A DNA stretch of 64,000 nucleotides from Deferribacter desulfuricans SSM1 (GTDB lineage: Bacteria > Chrysiogenota > Deferribacteres > Deferribacterales > Deferribacteraceae): the NCBI RefSeq assembly GCF_000010985.1, contig NC_013939.1, positions 773,501 through 837,500 on the forward strand, given 5' to 3'. Numbering within the stretch: position 1 is the stretch's first letter; every line of letters begins with the position of its first letter. Shown here one piece after another: positions 45,314 through 52,856 of this stretch. Made by a program: the position numbers and the translations under genes. The notes beneath the pieces are model-generated. The model did no database searches and had not been told where the DNA came from. It saw nothing but the letters and a program-made list of their open reading frames with translations.

Positions 45314-46135
45314 ATGAGATATTTTAAAATGTTGCTTTTAATTACAGTAGTTTCAGCTTTTTTGTTTTCTTGTGCAAAACCACCTGTAAAAAAATATTCT
45401 GATGCGCAAAAGTCTGTTAACGAGGCTTGGGCAGTTGACGCTGATAAATGTGCTCCAAAGGAGTATGCTGCTGCAAAGAAATCTTTTGAAGAAGCAGAAA
45501 AGGAGATGGAAGAAGCTAAAAATCATACATTCAAAGGTAAATATTATGATAGAGCTGAAGCTAAATTAGAAGAAGCAAAAGCAAAAGCTGAAAAGGCTAA
45601 AAAAGTGGCTCAAAAGAGAAAAGAGGCTGCTGATAAGATAGGGAAAGATCTTGATGAGATGAGAGACGAGCTTGATTCTATTAAAGATGATGCTAAAAAA
45701 TATGACCCTGTAGCTTATGCTGAAGCTGAGGCACTTTATGAAAAAGCACAAAAAGCTGTGGATGACTGTAAACCAGGAGAAGCTAATTTACTTATGACAC
45801 AGCTTGAGGAGAAAATTGCTAAAATTAAAGAGAACATTGCAAAAGCAAAAGCTGAAGAGATGAAGAAAGCTCTTGAAAAAGAGAAAGCAGCTAAGGTTGA
45901 AAATTACACTGTTGTAAAAGGTGATTGTTTGTGGAAAATATCTGAATTGAAATATATGAACCCATTTATGTGGCCATTAATTTATTGGACAAATAAAGAT
46001 ATGATAAAAGATCCAGACTTAATTTATCCAGGACAAGTGTTTAAAATTAAAAAGGATTTTACAAGCACAGAAAAGTATGATGCAATTAATTTTGCTAAAA
46101 ATAGAGGTCCTTGGTCACTTTTTGACGGTAAGTAA
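45314..46135 (+). CDS. Coiled-coil lipoprotein with C-terminal LysM domain
   Basis: A 273-residue outer-membrane or periplasmic lipoprotein. Signal peptide ends in the lipobox LFSC (Cys 20). Residues about 35-195 are an Ala/Glu/Lys-rich helical stalk with DUF4398-like repeats (AKKSFEEAEKEMEEAK, AEALYEKAQKAVDDC). A LysM peptidoglycan-binding domain follows (YTVVKGDCLWKISEL, about 197-250, ending PGQVFKI). It probably tethers the outer membrane to peptidoglycan. AGGAGG precedes the start. Confidence 0.88.
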   Translation: MRYFKMLLLITVVSAFLFSCAKPPVKKYSDAQKSVNEAWAVDADKCAPKEYAAAKKSFEEAEKEMEEAKNHTFKGKYYDRAEAKLEEAKAKAEKAKKVAQKRKEAADKIGKDLDEMRDELDSIKDDAKKYDPVAYAEAEALYEKAQKAVDDCKPGEANLLMTQLEEKIAKIKENIAKAKAEEMKKALEKEKAAKVENYTVVKGDCLWKISELKYMNPFMWPLIYWTNKDMIKDPDLIYPGQVFKIKKDFTSTEKYDAINFAKNRGPWSLFDGK

Positions 46136-46175
46136 TATTTAATATATTTTAAAGATTTGTTGTTTGAAAATTTGA

Positions 46176-46293
46176 ATATCTCCGAGTGTATAAGCCTAAG
46201 GCTTAGCTAAGGTTTATACACCGGTTGGGCGTTAAAGCCCCCAGGGTATAAGTGGAAACGCTTATGCCTCCCGACTTGGAAAGGAGATGCTGG
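46176..46293 (+). promoter_or_regulatory. Molybdenum-cofactor (Moco) riboswitch aptamer
   Basis: Long structured leader before a mod/moe operon. Visible helices: ATCTCC (46178-46183) with GGAGAT (46283-46288) as the closing stem; GTGTATAAGCC (46186-46196) with GGTTTATACAC (46211-46221), a P3-like arm; GGGC/GCCC around 46227-46240; CCAG (46241-46244) with CTGG (46290-46293); and a 10-bp stem 46245-46254/46259-46268 capped by a GAAA tetraloop. GCCTCCC and GGAAAGG are elements known from Moco RNAs. The P3 arm fits Moco rather than the tungsten-cofactor variant, which is inference. Confidence 0.78.
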
Positions 46294-46300
46294 TTATAAC

Positions 46301-46338
46301 GCCGGTTATCCTAGTTGGGGGTAGCCGGCTTTTTTTTT
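46301..46338 (+). terminator. Riboswitch-controlled intrinsic terminator
   Basis: GCCGGTTATCC (46301-46311) pairs with GGGTAGCCGGC (46319-46329) through 11 positions, two of them G-T, followed by nine T. It lies directly before the ribosome binding site of the molybdopterin-binding gene. TAACGCC (46297-46303), which includes its first three bases, can instead pair with GGCGTTA (46228-46234) of the aptamer, giving an anti-terminator. Confidence 0.85.
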
Positions 46339-46348
46339 GGAGGTTATT

Positions 46349-47374
46349 GTGTTTCGAAAAGTCAAAATTGAAGATGCAGTTGGCTTGAAATTGGCACATG
46401 ATATTACAGAAGTTAATTTGGATAAAAACTTTAAGGGTGTTGCTTATAAAAGAGGTTATAAGATTAAAAATGAAGATATTGAACATTTCAAATCATTAGG
46501 TAAATATTTTGTTTACGTGATGGATGAAGAAACCTTGGAAAGTGTGGTGCATGAAGATGATGCAGCTAAGATGCTTGCTCCTTTAATTGCAGGAGAAAAT
46601 ATAGATTATGATAAACCCTCTGAGGGAAAAGTAAATTTTTATGCAAAAATTAATGGATTGCTTAAAGTTGACAAAGAAAAGATTATTGCAATAAATCGAT
46701 TGCAAATCCCATCGTTACCAACAAAACATTCAAATATCCCTGTAAAAGAAGGGGAGGTGGTTGCTGCTTTTCGTATTATCCCATTGTATTGTGATAATTC
46801 AATCATTGAAAAAGTTAAGGAAATTTTAGTTATCCCATCTTTAGATGTAATACCTTTTAAATTCAAAAAAGCAGGTGTAATTGTAACAGGTAATGAAGTC
46901 TATTATGGGAAAATTACTGATAAATTTTTGCCTAAAATTTCTTCTAAGCTTAAAAAGTTTGATGTAGAAGTTATTAAGTCTGATATTTTGCCAGATGAAA
47001 AAGATGTAATTGTTAATAAAATTAAAGAGTATATAAAAGATGTTGATATTTTATTTATTACAGGTGGTACATCTGTTGATCCTGATGATAATACTAAACT
47101 TGCAATTAGAGAAGCTGGGATTGATATTATTCAGGAGGGGAATCCTATTCAACCAGGAAATAATTTTACGATAGGTTATTATAATGATATCCCGGTTTGT
47201 GCTGTTCCTGCTGCTGCGCTATTTTATAAAGCGACTGCATTAGATATCTTTTTGCCAAGGCTAATAGCTGGTGATAAAATTTCAGTAGACGAGATAGCTG
47301 AATACAGTATTGGCGGACTGTGTCATTTTTGTAAAGTGTGTGTATTTCCAGTTTGTCCATTTGGTAAGGCTTAA
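46349..47374 (+). CDS. Molybdopterin-binding (MoeA/MogA-fold) protein
   Basis: A 341-residue cytoplasmic protein related to MoeA and to the stand-alone MoCF-biosynthesis domain proteins. N-terminal SLN-like region, then the MPT-binding core AGVIVTGNEVYYGKI and ILFITGGTSVDPDDNT. It ends with a cysteine-rich tail (CHFCKVCVFPVCPFGKA), which is absent from classic MoeA. The GTG start at 46349 is chosen since GGAGG lies 5 nt upstream and the preceding codons lie in the terminator T-tract. It shares TAATG with modC. First gene after the Moco riboswitch. Confidence 0.85.
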   Translation: MFRKVKIEDAVGLKLAHDITEVNLDKNFKGVAYKRGYKIKNEDIEHFKSLGKYFVYVMDEETLESVVHEDDAAKMLAPLIAGENIDYDKPSEGKVNFYAKINGLLKVDKEKIIAINRLQIPSLPTKHSNIPVKEGEVVAAFRIIPLYCDNSIIEKVKEILVIPSLDVIPFKFKKAGVIVTGNEVYYGKITDKFLPKISSKLKKFDVEVIKSDILPDEKDVIVNKIKEYIKDVDILFITGGTSVDPDDNTKLAIREAGIDIIQEGNPIQPGNNFTIGYYNDIPVCAVPAAALFYKATALDIFLPRLIAGDKISVDEIAEYSIGGLCHFCKVCVFPVCPFGKA

Positions 47375-48432
47375 TGATTGAAATATCTATAAAGAAATAT
47401 TTTAGAAGGAAAACTTTTGTTTATAATTTTTCTTCGAATAAGCAACGAATAGTTGTTTTTGGCCACAGTGGAGCTGGTAAATCTAATCTTGTAAAAATGA
47501 TTGCTGGATTTTACCCCCCTGATGAAGGTTTTATAAGTATAAATGGAGTTACTTTTTTTAAAAAAGGGGAGATAAATTTATCAATCGATAAGAGGAGAGT
47601 AGGGTATCTTCCTCAAGAGTACACTTTATTTCCTCATTTAACAGTTTTAAATAATATTTTATATGGTGTTAAAATAAGAAAAATAAAAGCTGACAGAGAA
47701 CTGTTTGAATTTCTTATTAATACACTTGAAATAGGTGAATATCTTGATAAGTATCCTTCAGTTTTATCAGGTGGGCAAAAACAGAGAATAGCTATTGCAA
47801 GGGCATTAATGGTAAATCCTAACATTTTATTGTTTGATGAACCCTTTTCGTCATTAGATAAACCGATAAAAGAAAGATTGATTGATTTAATCAATATTAT
47901 TTTGCAACGGATGGATAAACCAGCAATTTTTATAACACACGATATTGATGACGCATATCTTCTTGGTGATGATGTTGTGGTGATTAAAGATGGAAAGGTG
48001 ATTGAGTATGGTAATAAATCATCAATTTTTAATAAGCCTCAATATGTAGAAACAGCAAAACTAATAAATTTTAAGAATATTTGGGCGATTGATAAAGCTG
48101 GAAACGGTTATTTGATAGCCAATAATGAAAAATTATTGACTATTAATGCCATAGATGGTGCTAAATATGTAGGGATAAGACCAGAAAATGTGATGATAGT
48201 TAGAAAAGATGCAAAAGATAAAAAAGAAAATCAATTTGAAGTAGCTGTTAGGTGGATAAAAAGGCTGAGCGGGTTTTGTGAAATTAAGGTAGAACATGGT
48301 AACCTTGGAACTATTTATATTAAGTTGCCAGAACATGCTTTTAATAAATTAAATATTGTAGAAAATGAGAATATAAATATTTCTTTAAAAAGTGAATCAT
48401 TAATAACGATGAAAGAGGTTACAAATGGTTAA
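47374..48432 (+). CDS. modC: Molybdate ABC transporter ATP-binding protein
   Basis: Couples ATP hydrolysis to molybdate uptake through ModB. The 352 residues contain Walker A FGHSGAGKSN, Q-loop YLPQEYTLFPH, signature LSGGQKQRIAIARAL, Walker B ILLFDEPFSSLD and switch His ITHDIDDAYLLGD, then a C-terminal TOBE-like domain (about 240-352). The molybdate role rests on context (modA, modB, moeA and the riboswitch). The start shares a base with the preceding stop (TAATG) and the end overlaps modA by 8 nt. Confidence 0.9.
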   Translation: MIEISIKKYFRRKTFVYNFSSNKQRIVVFGHSGAGKSNLVKMIAGFYPPDEGFISINGVTFFKKGEINLSIDKRRVGYLPQEYTLFPHLTVLNNILYGVKIRKIKADRELFEFLINTLEIGEYLDKYPSVLSGGQKQRIAIARALMVNPNILLFDEPFSSLDKPIKERLIDLINIILQRMDKPAIFITHDIDDAYLLGDDVVVIKDGKVIEYGNKSSIFNKPQYVETAKLINFKNIWAIDKAGNGYLIANNEKLLTINAIDGAKYVGIRPENVMIVRKDAKDKKENQFEVAVRWIKRLSGFCEIKVEHGNLGTIYIKLPEHAFNKLNIVENENINISLKSESLITMKEVTNG

Positions 48433-49162
48433 AAAGGTTTTTATCATCTTTTTTTTGCTATGCTCATTAGGTTTTACTCAGGATATTTATTTCTATGTTG
48501 CATCATCAATGTCAAAACCTGCAAATGAAGTTGTCAATAATTTTAATAAAGTATCTAAAAATTTTAAAGTTGTATTGTTAACTGGTGGATCTGGCCAGTT
48601 ATTAAATAAAATTGTTTTTTCTAAGAAGGGGGATTTATATTTACCTGCATCTAAAACTTTTAAGGATAAAGCTGTCAAGTTAGGATTGGTGGTTGAATCT
48701 ATAGATTTATTATATCAGACACCGGTTTTTGGTTTATCAGAGAATGGGAAGAAAAAGATAAAATCTTTTGATGATATAGTAAAAAAAGATGTAAAGATTG
48801 CCCTTGGTAACCCAAAAACAATGGCTCTTGGTAAAATTTTTGAAAAAATAAAATTAAAATTACCCGAAGATATAGTGTTAGGTATTGAGAAAAATTGTGT
48901 AGTTAAAGCTGTAAATGTTGCTCAGATTGTTAATTATTTAAAAACCAATACGGTAGATGTTGGAATTGTATTTGATTCTGTAGCAAAAGTGCATGGATTT
49001 AAATATGTATCTTTTCCTGAAAGAGCTACGGTAAAAGATGTCGCAAGCGTAAATTTGTTGAATATAAGTAGCAACATTGAAAATGCAAAGATATTTCTAA
49101 AATATCTGCTTGAAAATAAAGGGATTTTCAAAAAATATGGTTTTGAAGTGATAAAACAATGA
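48425..49162 (+). CDS. modA: Molybdate ABC transporter substrate-binding protein
   Basis: Periplasmic oxyanion-binding protein of 245 residues with a signal peptide (residues about 1-18, LLCSLGFTQ). The mature N-terminus YFYVASSMSKPANEVVNNF and LLTGGSGQLLNKI carry the Ser residues that typically contact molybdate; GDLYLPASKTF and TPVFGLSENGKK follow. Overlaps modC by 8 nt and modB by 4 nt. Tungstate binding cannot be excluded on sequence alone. Confidence 0.9.
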   Translation: MVKKVFIIFFLLCSLGFTQDIYFYVASSMSKPANEVVNNFNKVSKNFKVVLLTGGSGQLLNKIVFSKKGDLYLPASKTFKDKAVKLGLVVESIDLLYQTPVFGLSENGKKKIKSFDDIVKKDVKIALGNPKTMALGKIFEKIKLKLPEDIVLGIEKNCVVKAVNVAQIVNYLKTNTVDVGIVFDSVAKVHGFKYVSFPERATVKDVASVNLLNISSNIENAKIFLKYLLENKGIFKKYGFEVIKQ

Positions 49163-49929
49163 AATTTTCAAAGGTTTCAGCTTTATTAGCTTTACTACTT
49201 TCTTTGTTGATTATGATGTTGATACTATATTCTTTTAAAGATGTTAGTCTAAGCAGTATAAAAGAAATAGTAATTGATAATGGTTTTTTATCTGCTGTGA
49301 AATTTGGTTTTTTAACAGCAACAATGGCAACATTCTTTTCAGCAATTTTTGGAATTCCTGCAGGTTATTATCTTGCAAGGCATAAAAAGGGTTTTTCAAA
49401 AGTACTCGATGTATTTTTTGATGTTCCATTAATAATTCCACCACTTGTTGTAGGGGTTTTGATACTTAATTTATTTAACTCACCTTTTTTGAGTAAATTT
49501 TTTAATGTTATTTTTGATTTTAAAGGTGCAGTAATTGCTCAATTTTTTATTTCATTCCCATTTACTTTAAAATCTGCAAAGAGTGCTTTTGAGCTTGTCC
49601 CTCCTATTTATGAAAGGATTGCAATGACTCTCGGAGCAGGTTATTTTCGTTCCTTTTATGATACCACTTTTAAACTTGCATTCAGAGGGATTGCAGCAGG
49701 GATTATGCTAAGTTGGCTTAGAAGTTTTGGTGAATTTGGTGCTACTTTGATGGTAGCTGGCGGTATTCCCGGTAAAACAGAAAATGTACCAATAAATATT
49801 TATTTAAATATGACTGAAGGTAACTTCGAAAAAGGTATTGCTGCAAGTGTTTTGACAGTTATTTTAGCATTTCTGGTTATTTCTATAATAAAAATAATTT
49901 TTGATAAAAGAAGGTGGGATGATGCTTAA
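49159..49929 (+). CDS. modB: Molybdate ABC transporter permease
   Basis: Inner-membrane permease of 256 residues with six predicted helices and the permease EAA-like coupling loop (ERIAMTLGAGYFRSFYDTTF, about 155-174). The segment SWLRSFGEFGATLMVAGGIPG is a ModB hallmark (quoted in part, RSFGEFGATLMVAGG). Start overlaps modA by 4 nt (ATGA) and the 3' end overlaps moeA by 8 nt. Confidence 0.92.
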   Translation: MKFSKVSALLALLLSLLIMMLILYSFKDVSLSSIKEIVIDNGFLSAVKFGFLTATMATFFSAIFGIPAGYYLARHKKGFSKVLDVFFDVPLIIPPLVVGVLILNLFNSPFLSKFFNVIFDFKGAVIAQFFISFPFTLKSAKSAFELVPPIYERIAMTLGAGYFRSFYDTTFKLAFRGIAAGIMLSWLRSFGEFGATLMVAGGIPGKTENVPINIYLNMTEGNFEKGIAASVLTVILAFLVISIIKIIFDKRRWDDA

Positions 49930-51121
49930 ATATGAAGATGCAAAAGATATTATTTTAAACTGTTTTAATGAGGTAAAAGCAAAGAGTATCAATGTAATTA
50001 AGAGTTTTAATTATGTTTTAGCTGAAGATATTGTAACTATTAGGGATTATCCTGATACAAAAAAGAGTGCTGTTGATGGTTTTGCTATAAAGGGCTTAGA
50101 TAGAAATAGTTATAGGATAGTAAATACATTTTCTCCGGGAATGCAAGTCGATATTAATTTGGGAAAAGGGGAAGCCGTATTTGTGATGACTGGTGCTGTG
50201 GTTCCTGAAAATGCTGATGCTGTAGTGCGAGTGGAAGATTGTGTGATAGATGGAGATATTGTAACTATAAATTGTAACTTAACTAATGGGATGAATATTA
50301 ATAACATAGGTGAAGAAGTTGGTATAAATCAGCACGTTGTAACAAAAGGCGTTTTGATTAATGAGAGGATTTTTCCAATATTATGTTATCTTGGACTGAA
50401 AGAAGTAAAAGTATATGAAAAGCCCAAAGTTGGTATTTTTACAACAGGCAATGAGATATTAGAGCTTGGGGAGGATTACAGAAAAGGGTTTGTTTACAAT
50501 ACAAACAGATATATAGCTGAATGTTTTTTGAAAAAGTTGGAAATTCCCTATGAATATTATGGTAATATAATTGATGATGAAAATTCTGTTTTTAACGCTT
50601 TTGCTGAAATGACCGAAAAGTATGATATAATTATCAGTTCGGGTGGGATTTCAATGGGGAAATACGATTTTGTCAAGAAAGTATTAAATGATAAAAAATT
50701 TGATATAGTAGTGAATAAGACGAAGATAAAACCAGGTAGTCCATTACTTGTGGCAAGAAACAATAATTGTATGATTTTTGGAATGCCAGGGTATCCAGCA
50801 GCATTTTTTACAAATTTTGTATTATATCTGTTACCTTTTATTAAAAAAGCTTGTGGTTTTAGAGATTTTGAAAATAAAATTGTTGATGTTATACTAAAGG
50901 ATTATATGCACTCTAGGAAATCATCTGATTATTTCAATAGGGCAACTATAAAATATGAAAATGGTAATTTTCTCGCCTATGGTGTAGGTTCTCAAAAGAC
51001 TTCTCACTTTATAAATTTTGCTAAAGTAAATGGTTTTGTTAGAATTAAAGAGGGTGTTGGTGATTTGAAAGCTGGAGATAAATGCGAAGGATTGATTTTT
51101 AACTTTGAGAGTATATTATGA
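49922..51121 (+). CDS. moeA: Molybdopterin molybdenumtransferase
   Basis: Inserts molybdate into adenylated molybdopterin to finish Moco. About 399 residues: N-terminal extended domain KSAVDGFAIKG, the MPT-binding core FTTGNEILELGEDY and IIISSGGISMGKYDFV, FGMPGYPAAFFTNF, and a C-terminal beta domain. The start is chosen at ATG 49922 (an adjacent ATG at 49919 is also possible) after AAGGTGGG; a longer frame begins with TTG. It overlaps modB by 8 nt and shares ATGA with the radical SAM gene. Confidence 0.95.
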   Translation: MLKYEDAKDIILNCFNEVKAKSINVIKSFNYVLAEDIVTIRDYPDTKKSAVDGFAIKGLDRNSYRIVNTFSPGMQVDINLGKGEAVFVMTGAVVPENADAVVRVEDCVIDGDIVTINCNLTNGMNINNIGEEVGINQHVVTKGVLINERIFPILCYLGLKEVKVYEKPKVGIFTTGNEILELGEDYRKGFVYNTNRYIAECFLKKLEIPYEYYGNIIDDENSVFNAFAEMTEKYDIIISSGGISMGKYDFVKKVLNDKKFDIVVNKTKIKPGSPLLVARNNNCMIFGMPGYPAAFFTNFVLYLLPFIKKACGFRDFENKIVDVILKDYMHSRKSSDYFNRATIKYENGNFLAYGVGSQKTSHFINFAKVNGFVRIKEGVGDLKAGDKCEGLIFNFESIL

Positions 51122-52044
51122 AATATATTTTTGGGCCAGTTCCATCACGAAGACTCGGTGCTTCGTTGGGTGTAAATTTAGTTCCAAAAAAGATTTGTTC
51201 ACTTGATTGTGTGTATTGTGAAGTGGGGAAAACCACCGACTTTGAAATTGAAAGAAAGAGATTTTTTGCCCCAGATGATCTGTTGTCCGAATTCAAAATC
51301 ATTTATGAAAGAAAAAAAGATATTATAGACGTTGTGACATTTACTGGTGCTGGTGAGCCCACATTAAATATTGATCTGACATATCTTGCTAGTGAAGTTA
51401 AAAAAAATATTGATAAACCATTAGCTGTACTTACAAATGGAACATTGCTTTTTAGAGAAGATGTTAGGAATGAGTTGCTCATTTTTGATATTGTTGTGCC
51501 AAGTTTTGACGCAGTTAGTGAAGATATATTTAAAAGAGTAAATAGGCCTCATCCGGAGCTCAAAATTGAAAAGATTATAAAGGGGTTAAAAGAATTTTCT
51601 CAGATTTTTAAAGGCAAACTATTTGTTGAAATTCTTTTAGTCAAAGGGGTAAATGATAGCAATGAGGAGTTAGATAAAATAGCAAATGTTTTAAAAGATA
51701 TTAATTATACTAAAGTTCAGCTTAATACTGTGTTTCGTCCACCTGCTTACAAAGGTTTTCAAGGTTTAAATGAAGGTGAGTTGTTAGAAAAAGGGTTATA
51801 TCTTGCTAAAAAAGGGGTAAAGGTTGAAACTGTTGGATCTTTCATCAAATCTTTAAGCAATAATAATGAAAACCTTGAAGAGGATTTGATTAGTTTGCTT
51901 TCGATGAGACCTTGTACTTTAGATGATTTAAAACTTTTATTCGAAAGGTCGGATATAGAAAAAATTATCAATAAATTAATTATTGATAATAAGTTAACAA
52001 AAGTTATTATAAATAAAGATGAGTTTATAAAAGTTAGAGATTGA
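51118..52044 (+). CDS. Radical SAM protein (COG0731-like)
   Basis: A 308-residue Fe-S enzyme. N-terminus FGPVPSRRLGASLGVNL leads to the cluster motif CSLDCVYCEVG (C-x3-C-x2-C), then TFTGAGEPTLN (SAM-binding GE motif), LTNGTLL and PSFDAVSEDIFKRVNRPHP. A C-terminal winged-helix-like segment (about 245-308) is present. Its substrate is unknown. It overlaps moeA by 4 nt and is the last gene of the Moco-riboswitch operon, so a role in molybdenum-enzyme maturation is possible but unproven. Confidence 0.85.
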   Translation: MKYIFGPVPSRRLGASLGVNLVPKKICSLDCVYCEVGKTTDFEIERKRFFAPDDLLSEFKIIYERKKDIIDVVTFTGAGEPTLNIDLTYLASEVKKNIDKPLAVLTNGTLLFREDVRNELLIFDIVVPSFDAVSEDIFKRVNRPHPELKIEKIIKGLKEFSQIFKGKLFVEILLVKGVNDSNEELDKIANVLKDINYTKVQLNTVFRPPAYKGFQGLNEGELLEKGLYLAKKGVKVETVGSFIKSLSNNNENLEEDLISLLSMRPCTLDDLKLLFERSDIEKIINKLIIDNKLTKVIINKDEFIKVRD

Positions 52045-52069
52045 CAATATGATGTTTTTGTTTTAATTT
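52041..52069 (+). promoter_or_regulatory. Promoter of the ferritin gene
   Basis: TTGACA (52041-52046), which overlaps the radical SAM stop codon, and TAATTT (52064-52069) are 17 bp apart. The ATG at 52097 follows AGGAGG. No clear Fur-type palindrome is visible here. Confidence 0.55.
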
Positions 52070-52096
52070 AGAATAATTAAAAATTAGGAGGTCAAT

Positions 52097-52606
52097 ATGA
52101 TTAGTAAAAAGATGGCTGAAGCATTGAATGAACAACTAAATAAGGAGCTTTTTTCTGCTTATTTATATTTATCTATGTCTGCTTATAGTGAGCATATTGG
52201 ATTGAAAGGTTTTGCAAACTGGTTTTATGTACAATACCAAGAGGAAATGACGCACGCAATGAAATTCTATAAGTATATCTTGGATCAAGGTGAGCAGGTA
52301 AAACTAAAGGCAATTGAGCAGCCAGATCAGGAATTTGAGTCTCCTCTTGATATGTTTGAAAAAACCCTAGAGCATGAAAAATTTATAACAAAGTCTATAA
52401 ATGATTTAGTAGACTTGGCTATACAAGAAAAAGATTATGCTACTCATACCTTTTTACAATGGTTTGTTACTGAACAGGTTGAAGAGGAAGCAAGCGTTAA
52501 TGAAATTTTGGATCAATTAAAGCTGGTACAAAATTCAGGGAATGGACTATTTATGGTTGATAAGGAATTGGGTAGTAGGACATTCCAGCCACCAGCAGAT
52601 GCTTAA
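52097..52606 (+). CDS. ftnA: Ferritin (non-haem FtnA type)
   Basis: Iron-storage protein of 169 residues forming a four-helix bundle that assembles into a 24-mer shell. Ferroxidase ligands are visible: Glu in NEQLNKELFSAYLYLSM, Glu-x2-His in QYQEEMTHAMKFYKYI, and QWFVTEQVEEEASVNEI. LAIQEKDYATHTFLQWF is typical of FtnA rather than bacterioferritin, and no haem-binding Met is recognised. AGGAGG precedes the start. It is monocistronic. Confidence 0.95.
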   Translation: MISKKMAEALNEQLNKELFSAYLYLSMSAYSEHIGLKGFANWFYVQYQEEMTHAMKFYKYILDQGEQVKLKAIEQPDQEFESPLDMFEKTLEHEKFITKSINDLVDLAIQEKDYATHTFLQWFVTEQVEEEASVNEILDQLKLVQNSGNGLFMVDKELGSRTFQPPADA

Positions 52607-52616
52607 AATTTCATGC

Positions 52617-52651
52617 TTGACATTTTAACTTTTGGATAGTAGTTAGATAAT
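52617..52651 (+). promoter_or_regulatory. Probable promoter of the aroF attenuator transcript
   Basis: TTGACA at 52617-52622 is a perfect -35, with several -10 candidates downstream (TAGTTA at 17 bp, or GATAAT at 52646-52651 with a long spacing). The exact start of transcription is uncertain and decides which leader start codon is used. Confidence 0.4.
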
Positions 52652-52768
52652 ATGAGTGAAGTTTTAATGATGTCCATTATTAAAAAATCAGAAATTTCTC
52701 AGATGAGTTGTCCATATTCTTATAGATTTTTTTACTTTTTTTATAACATTTTTAGAGGTGCCGCCTGA
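52652..52768 (+). CDS. Aromatic-rich leader peptide of the aroF attenuator
   Basis: A short frame encoding 38 residues, ending FYFFYNIFRGAA. Residues 22-34 contain nine aromatic residues of thirteen: Tyr 22, 24, 28, 31 and Phe 26, 27, 29, 30, 34 (codons 52715-52753). It stops with TGA at 52766-52768, inside the first arm of the anti-terminator. Alternative in-frame starts are ATG 52667, 52670 and 52703; none has a strong ribosome binding site. All keep the aromatic run. The pattern is that of pheL-type attenuation leaders. Confidence 0.7.
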   Translation: MSEVLMMSIIKKSEISQMSCPYSYRFFYFFYNIFRGAA

Positions 52769-52838
52769 ATTGGCCATAATATTGTATTAAAAAATATAAA
52801 GGCCACAGGCGGCAAAACCGCTTGTGGCCTTTTTTTTT
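52760..52838 (+). promoter_or_regulatory. Phe/Tyr transcription attenuator (anti-terminator/terminator switch)
   Basis: Arm A is GCCGCCTG (52760-52767) plus GGCC (52772-52775). Arm B is GGCC (52801-52804) plus CAGGCGGC (52806-52813). A and B are complementary over 12 bp with a small internal loop. Arm B also forms the 5' side of the terminator with arm C (52818-52829). A ribosome stalled on the aromatic codons leaves A free to hold B; one that reaches TGA covers A and lets B pair with C. Confidence 0.75.
52801..52838 (+). terminator. Attenuator terminator before aroF
   Basis: GGCCACAGGCGG (52801-52812) pairs with CCGCTTGTGGCC (52818-52829) in a 12-bp stem with one G-T and a CAAAA loop, followed by nine T. 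The AAAAGGAGG of aroF follows immediately. Confidence 0.92.
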
Positions 52839-52856
52839 ATCTAAAAGGAGGTTGTT

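Noticed and set aside
46176-46293. Tungsten-cofactor (Tuco) variant of the riboswitch
   Set aside because: The P3-like arm at 46186-46221 is present, which favours the Moco form. Modest confidence; a covariance search would decide.
52607-52856. T-box or tryptophan/other amino-acid riboswitch before aroF
   Set aside because: No T-box core or specifier-loop architecture was seen; a translated aromatic leader and mutually exclusive hairpins explain the region better.
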